DNA of 64,000 nt from Ignavibacteria bacterium UBA7675 (GTDB lineage Bacteria; Bacteroidota; Ignavibacteria; Kapaibacteriales; UB7675). Location: NCBI GenBank assembly GCA_002483085.1, contig DLHF01000046.1, positions 97,739 to 161,738 of the forward strand. Reading direction: 5' to 3'. The translations under genes and the position numbers were made by a program. Under the pieces are notes generated by a model, which saw only the letters and a program-made list of their open reading frames with translations, was not told the DNA's origin and did not search any database. Shown here one piece after another: positions 60,413-64,000 of the stretch. Numbering within the stretch: position 1 is the first letter of the stretch; the number at the start of each line of letters is the position of its first letter.

Positions 60413-62017
60413 TTACTGTTCTAATCGCGCTATTTTCGCCGCCTCAGGAAACATCTCAATTGCCTTCTCTATCTGGCTTGTGCGGATAACTGCTTCTACA
60501 AATGTACTTCCAGTGTTGAAGATGTAATTGGCTATCAACGCCTTGATTGTAAGTTTTATTTTTTTCTCGTCGACAGTATAAGCTACTATTTTCCACTCCA
60601 CGCCCTTCTTCTCCGCCATAGCACGAAAGTCTTCGATCATCTCGGGTGTAACGGCAAAGTCGCGCATGAACACAAGTAAATCGCGGTTGGCGTTGCTGCG
60701 CGCTTCGTTGCCGTGCTTCAGCACATACTGTTCGGTGAACTCTCCGAATACATTCTGCGAAATAAGACTTCTGCGAAATGCCGGTACGGTGTCGTTCTTT
60801 ACAACATAGTCGGGTACAATGCCACCACCGCCATATACTGTGCGGCCTCCCGCAGTGCGGAAGACTGGGCGCGTAGAGTCCTCTTCGTGCTCGTGCATGA
60901 GATTCTCGCCCTCTTCGGGATTGATACGCCCTTCTAACGCGTAGTATTTCTGTTTATCCTTGTAGTCGCGCTGGATAAGCCGCCCCGACGGTGTGTAGTA
61001 TTTTGATGTCGTCAGGCGAAAAGCCGAGCCATCGGGCAAGTCGTATTGCTGCTGTACAAGCCCCTTGCCAAACGACGTCTCGCCGATAATAAGCCCCCGG
61101 TCGAGGTCTTGTATAGCGCCTGCTACAATTTCGCTGGCAGAAGCCGAGTTTGCATTGATAATCACAGTGAGAGGCACCGTCTCGAACTCACCGCCATCAG
61201 TAGAATAATAGTCTTCGTTGAATTGGTCAAAACGACCACGGCGGTACACAATTTTGTGGCCAATCGGTACAAATTCATCTGCAATGCGATAAGCCTGCTC
61301 TAAATAGCCACCGCCGTTCCAGCGCAAATCAATGATGAGCTTTTTTGCCCCTTCAGCCAAAAGCCGTCGCGCTGATACAAGCAACTCTTTGTAAGTAGTA
61401 GCAGCAAATCGGTTCACGTAGATATATCCCACGTCCGTGCCCTCTACTATAAATGAGCCGTCTACGCTTAGTATTGGTACGCGCCCGCGCTCTACCTGCA
61501 CAATTACTATGTTGGCCTCTCCTTCGCGCTTTATGCCAATCTCCACAAGCGAACCCGCCGCCCCCTTCAGCTTTTTGGGTATCTCGTCCTGCTTCAGTCC
61601 AATAGCACTCTCGCCGTTGATTTGCACAATCTTGTCGTTGCACAATACCCCGGCCTTCTCGCTTGGCCCGCCGATGATAGGTACGATCACCGTTATCGTG
61701 TCGTTGATGACCCGGAACTGCACGCCGATACCTTCAAAGTTCCCGCGAAACTCTTCGTCGTTTTTTTGCTTGGACGTGGGGGAAATGTACACAGAATGGG
61801 GGTCGAGCTCTCCCAACATGCCTATAATGGAGCGCTCTACAAGCTCGGAAACGTCTTTTTCCTCAAGATAATTGCGCTTTACAAGGTTCAGAAAGTCGTT
61901 GAACTTTTTTAGCTGCCCTCCAGTGTCGTCTTCGGAAATGAGCGGTTGCAGAGAAAATCCCACAGCCAATCCCATCACAATCATCAGCACTATATTGGAG
62001 ACCGCTATTTTCTTCAT
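60413..62017 (-). CDS. S41 family C-terminal processing peptidase (paralogue 2)
   Basis: A 534-aa paralogue of the preceding gene. The start at 62017 (MKKIAVSNIVLMIVMGLAVG) gives a proper membrane anchor; the 30 codons upstream are rejected. The PDZ domain (EGIGVQFRVINDTITVIVPI, GPSEKAGVLCNDKIVQING) and core (LDLRWNGGGYLEQAYRIADE, INANSASASEIVAGAIQ and GETSFGKGLVQ) are intact. It ends IEMFPEAAKIARLEQ, nearly the same as LFPEAGKIARLR in paralogue 1. The gap between the two genes is only about 75 bp, so they are likely one transcript with this gene first. Substrates of these proteases are unknown. Confidence 0.93.
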   Translation of the reverse strand: MKKIAVSNIVLMIVMGLAVGFSLQPLISEDDTGGQLKKFNDFLNLVKRNYLEEKDVSELVERSIIGMLGELDPHSVYISPTSKQKNDEEFRGNFEGIGVQFRVINDTITVIVPIIGGPSEKAGVLCNDKIVQINGESAIGLKQDEIPKKLKGAAGSLVEIGIKREGEANIVIVQVERGRVPILSVDGSFIVEGTDVGYIYVNRFAATTYKELLVSARRLLAEGAKKLIIDLRWNGGGYLEQAYRIADEFVPIGHKIVYRRGRFDQFNEDYYSTDGGEFETVPLTVIINANSASASEIVAGAIQDLDRGLIIGETSFGKGLVQQQYDLPDGSAFRLTTSKYYTPSGRLIQRDYKDKQKYYALEGRINPEEGENLMHEHEEDSTRPVFRTAGGRTVYGGGGIVPDYVVKNDTVPAFRRSLISQNVFGEFTEQYVLKHGNEARSNANRDLLVFMRDFAVTPEMIEDFRAMAEKKGVEWKIVAYTVDEKKIKLTIKALIANYIFNTGSTFVEAVIRTSQIEKAIEMFPEAAKIARLEQ

Positions 62018-62572
62018 AGGTATCTGTCTTGTAATCAGGTAAAAAATAGACATGGCCAGCTTCGTTGCCTCGTGGTACAACACCAATTTGATGCGTTGCA
62101 ACCGCATGTTCAGGTGACGATCAGCACAGAATCATAGTGGAGGCAAAGCTCAACCGGCAAACAGCGCATATCCACAGAATGCATACGCCCTACACCACAC
62201 AGTTACCTGCCGCTTGCACACTCACAACACCAAACTGAAAGGGGCGCTTCGGGCGCTGTCCCCACTTCTGCCTGAGTATCATAAGAATGATGCGCGGACG
62301 AACGCACCGTGCTGCATGCTCCGCTGCATGGCTGGCCATCCCAATCCGCGAGCATTCAAGACATCAATGCTACATCGATCCACCGAACTTGTTCTTTTGC
62401 CCACCCCCTGCTCTCTCTAAACAAGCGAGGAACGGCTGGCCAACCACGAGCCATAGATGCGACCGGCGACAGCGACCAAGCTTCTGGACAGAGGCGCCCG
62501 TGCCATAGAAAAAGCAGCTTATATCTCGAACAGACCACACACGCAGGCAGAACTGCCCTGCAAGCCGCACAG
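62018..62572. other. Gap before S41 genes with divergent repeat
   Basis: Holds repeat copy 15 (62244-62506) and the leader of the S41 operon. Small ORFs here run through the repeat and are not supported. Confidence 0.5.
62244..62506 (-). repeat. Dispersed intergenic repeat, copy 15 (inverted, module B degraded)
   Basis: Module A is good: GATGCGACCGGCGACAGCGA at 62457-62476, ending GCCCGTGCCAT at 62496-62506. Module B at 62244-62340 is degraded (GCGCTTCGGGCG, then GCGCGGACGAACGCACCG). Together they match the inverted two-module layout of copy 12. Confidence 0.65.
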
Positions 62573-63031
62573 TTATTTTTCGGGAAATAGCTCCTCGGCG
62601 CGATCGTCGAACTTGATATTGGTAATCAGCCACCCTTTCGACGGCGACTTGTAGTAGGTCAGTATCCATCGCACAGGATAGTCCTCGTGCAACGCAATAT
62701 AGCGCATCCTTACAAACGACTGGGCAAGCGTGTCGACACTCACAAGCTCGTAGCTCTTTACATCGCCATACAGGGTAATTGTTTTCTCAGTCTGGGAGAT
62801 TAATTGCTGTACCTGTTCTCTGTTCTCGGCAATGGCGCTGTTTTTCAGCAATTCGCTAAAAGCAGCGTTGACATCGCCAGTTGTGAGAAGCACAAAGAAG
62901 CGCGAGGCCAGAGTTTCGAGTTCCTGAACAGCCGTGCTTTTCTCTGCGGCATAGAGCGCAGGCTGTGAAGAGGCTATGGGTGCCGCTGCAAGCAGCAGGA
63001 CAACCGCAAGGCGGCAGAACAAGCGAGTCAT
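62573..63031 (-). CDS. Small secreted protein, NTF2-like
   Basis: A 152-aa exported protein with signal peptide (MTRLFCRLAVVLLLAAAPIA, cleaved near SSQPALYAAEK). The mature part has the order helix (ELETLASRFFVLLTTGDVNA), helix, and four strands (KTITLYGDVKSYELVSVDTL, RMRYIALHEDYPVRWILTYY, GWLITNIKFDD) expected of an NTF2/DUF3887/DUF4864-like fold. Function unknown. It is upstream of the S41 peptidase genes on the same strand, but repeat copy 15 and a gap of over 500 bp separate them. It lies 53 bp downstream of the pseudouridine-synthase gene, so those two may share a transcript. Confidence 0.7.
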   Translation of the reverse strand: MTRLFCRLAVVLLLAAAPIASSQPALYAAEKSTAVQELETLASRFFVLLTTGDVNAAFSELLKNSAIAENREQVQQLISQTEKTITLYGDVKSYELVSVDTLAQSFVRMRYIALHEDYPVRWILTYYKSPSKGWLITNIKFDDRAEELFPEK

Positions 63032-63084
63032 ACAATCCTATCCTAAACTAATGGATCGTGAATTATGAGGATCATTCGGGCAGT

Positions 63085-64000
63085 TCATCGCCTTTGTACA
63101 GGGCGTTTCGTGCGCCTACCGGGTCCCCTGCGGGAAGTCGGGGATTGGCCTGTAGAAACAGTGCGGTTTCTGATACCGACAATTTCCTCCAATTCGCGAA
63201 CTTCCTGGCGGGTAAGATGTCGAAATTCTCCTCGCTTCATACCACGCGTCATGAGGTTGGCGTACATTTTTCTGTCGAGCTTTTCTACATCATATCCAAG
63301 CGCTTCGAAAATGCGGCGAACTTCCCGGTTCTTACCTTCGGTAATTTCCAGCAGGACTTTATTCTTTTTCTTTGGATCGATCACAATTGAACACGGGCTG
63401 GTCATGCCATCTTCTAATTCCACACCTGCCGATATTTTTTTTGCATCGTCTAATTGTATGGATTTGTCGAGTGTAGCACTGTACACACGCGATATCTCGT
63501 AGCGGGGATGCATCAGGCGGTTGGCCAGTTCACCGTCGTTGGTAAACAGCAAAACACCTGTCGTATTGCGGTCGAGCCTGCCCACCGGGAAGATACGGGC
63601 GCGCGAATGCACGATATCCATCACAGTCCTGCGTCCGCGCTCATCGCTGGTCGTAGTGATGTACCCTTTTGGCTTATTGAGCAGAATATAGGTAAGGCGC
63701 TTCTCCGGGCTGACAGGTTCACCGCTGACGGTTATCAAATCGCTCGGGTGGACTTGTGTACCGGGCTCAGTCACGATATCCTTGTTTACTCGTACAACAC
63801 CTTCCTTGATGAGATCGTCGGCTTTGCGGCGCGAGGCAAGACCTGCATCGGCGAGAAATTTATTCAGACGCACAAGAGTGTCGGCTGCCGGTGCGCTGCC
63901 CTCGCCACGTCTGCCTTTTGTGTCCCTGCCACCTCTCGCTGCTGGACGGCGTTCTTCGCCATCATCTCCGCCGAAACTACGGCTCCTCGTTGCGCGAACG
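63085..64000 (-). CDS. rluB: 23S rRNA pseudouridine synthase (RluB type), 5' end cut by window
   Basis: RsuA/RluB-family pseudouridine synthase acting on 23S rRNA. An S4 RNA-binding domain (MRLNKFLADAGLASRRKADD) leads to the catalytic domain with VGRLDRNTTGVLLFTNDGEL, whose Asp is the nucleophile. NRLMHPRYEISRVYSATLD and EGKNREVRRIFEALGYDVEK complete it. Though GTG at 63873 can start the S4 domain, the frame stays open through another 42 codons to the window end and is rich in Arg and Gly (RSRSFGGDDGEERRPAARGG). That is the basic N-terminal extension usual in Bacteroidota RluB, so the true start is outside the window. The C-terminus is also basic (SRRGPGRRTKRPVQRR). Confidence 0.9.
   Translation of the reverse strand, partial: VRATRSRSFGGDDGEERRPAARGGRDTKGRRGEGSAPAADTLVRLNKFLADAGLASRRKADDLIKEGVVRVNKDIVTEPGTQVHPSDLITVSGEPVSPEKRLTYILLNKPKGYITTTSDERGRRTVMDIVHSRARIFPVGRLDRNTTGVLLFTNDGELANRLMHPRYEISRVYSATLDKSIQLDDAKKISAGVELEDGMTSPCSIVIDPKKKNKVLLEITEGKNREVRRIFEALGYDVEKLDRKMYANLMTRGMKRGEFRHLTRQEVRELEEIVGIRNRTVSTGQSPTSRRGPGRRTKRPVQRR

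Overview
Organism. The window looks like chromosome from a Gram-negative member of the Bacteroidota/Chlorobi assemblage, most likely the Ignavibacteria/Kapabacteria side. This is inference; no rRNA is present. The clues are: a short RpoD with no region 1.1; exact Bacteroidota-type promoters (TTTG-N19-TAnnTTTG before rarA, bare TAnnTTTG elsewhere); secreted proteins ending in type IX secretion (T9SS) sorting domains; a PorV/PorQ-type outer-membrane protein; and flagellar regulators (flhF, flhG, fliA), which are rare in Bacteroidota proper but fit the deep-branching relatives. Genes are dense housekeeping and surface genes on both strands. There is no phage, insertion sequence, CRISPR array, rRNA or tRNA that I can recognise.

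Layout. 1-4.4 kb: a truncated outer-membrane barrel gene, a lone sdhB, guaD and a small zinc-ribbon gene. 5-9.2 kb: recX and recA separated by a terminator, a VapBC-like pair, and rpoD. 9.4-16.5 kb: one giant 2351-aa modular secreted protein. 17.3-25 kb: lipA with an overlapping metallo-hydrolase gene, a T9SS-exported beta-propeller, an HI0933-type flavoprotein, a flavodoxin-fold quinone reductase, and an orphan DNA methyltransferase carrying a degenerate staphylococcal-nuclease domain. 25-33 kb: an AttEFGH-like ABC export system and a VIT-VWA-beta-barrel protein. 33.5-43.2 kb: rarA, sixA, an RRM protein, a methyltransferase, a beta-helix protein, a PQQ-propeller protein, cca and a potassium channel. 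43.7-45.7 kb: split transketolase. 45.9-53.7 kb: flhF-flhG-orf-fliA-HDOD, then a GAF histidine kinase and a membrane TPR protein, which together look like a flagellar regulatory block. 53.7-56.3 kb: a T9SS substrate next to a PorV/PorQ homologue. 56.7-64 kb: a BadF-type kinase, a DUF3108 protein, two paralogous S41 proteases, a small secreted protein and an RluB-type pseudouridine synthase running off the window end.

Main unexplained signal. Fourteen intergenic gaps carry copies, whole or partial, of one two-module GC-rich repeat. Module A contains GTCGCTGTCACCGGTCGCAT. Module B contains CTGCGCGGTGCRGAGAC and ends near CCGAAGCGC. Copies lie in both orientations and between convergent, divergent and tandem genes, so they are not simply terminators. 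They create false short ORFs and look like a mobile or RNA-structured element family at about one copy per 4.5 kb. Other points of interest are the methyltransferase/SNase fusion, a possible structured RNA at 30193-30421, the VIT-VWA-barrel fusion, and flagellar and T9SS functions side by side.
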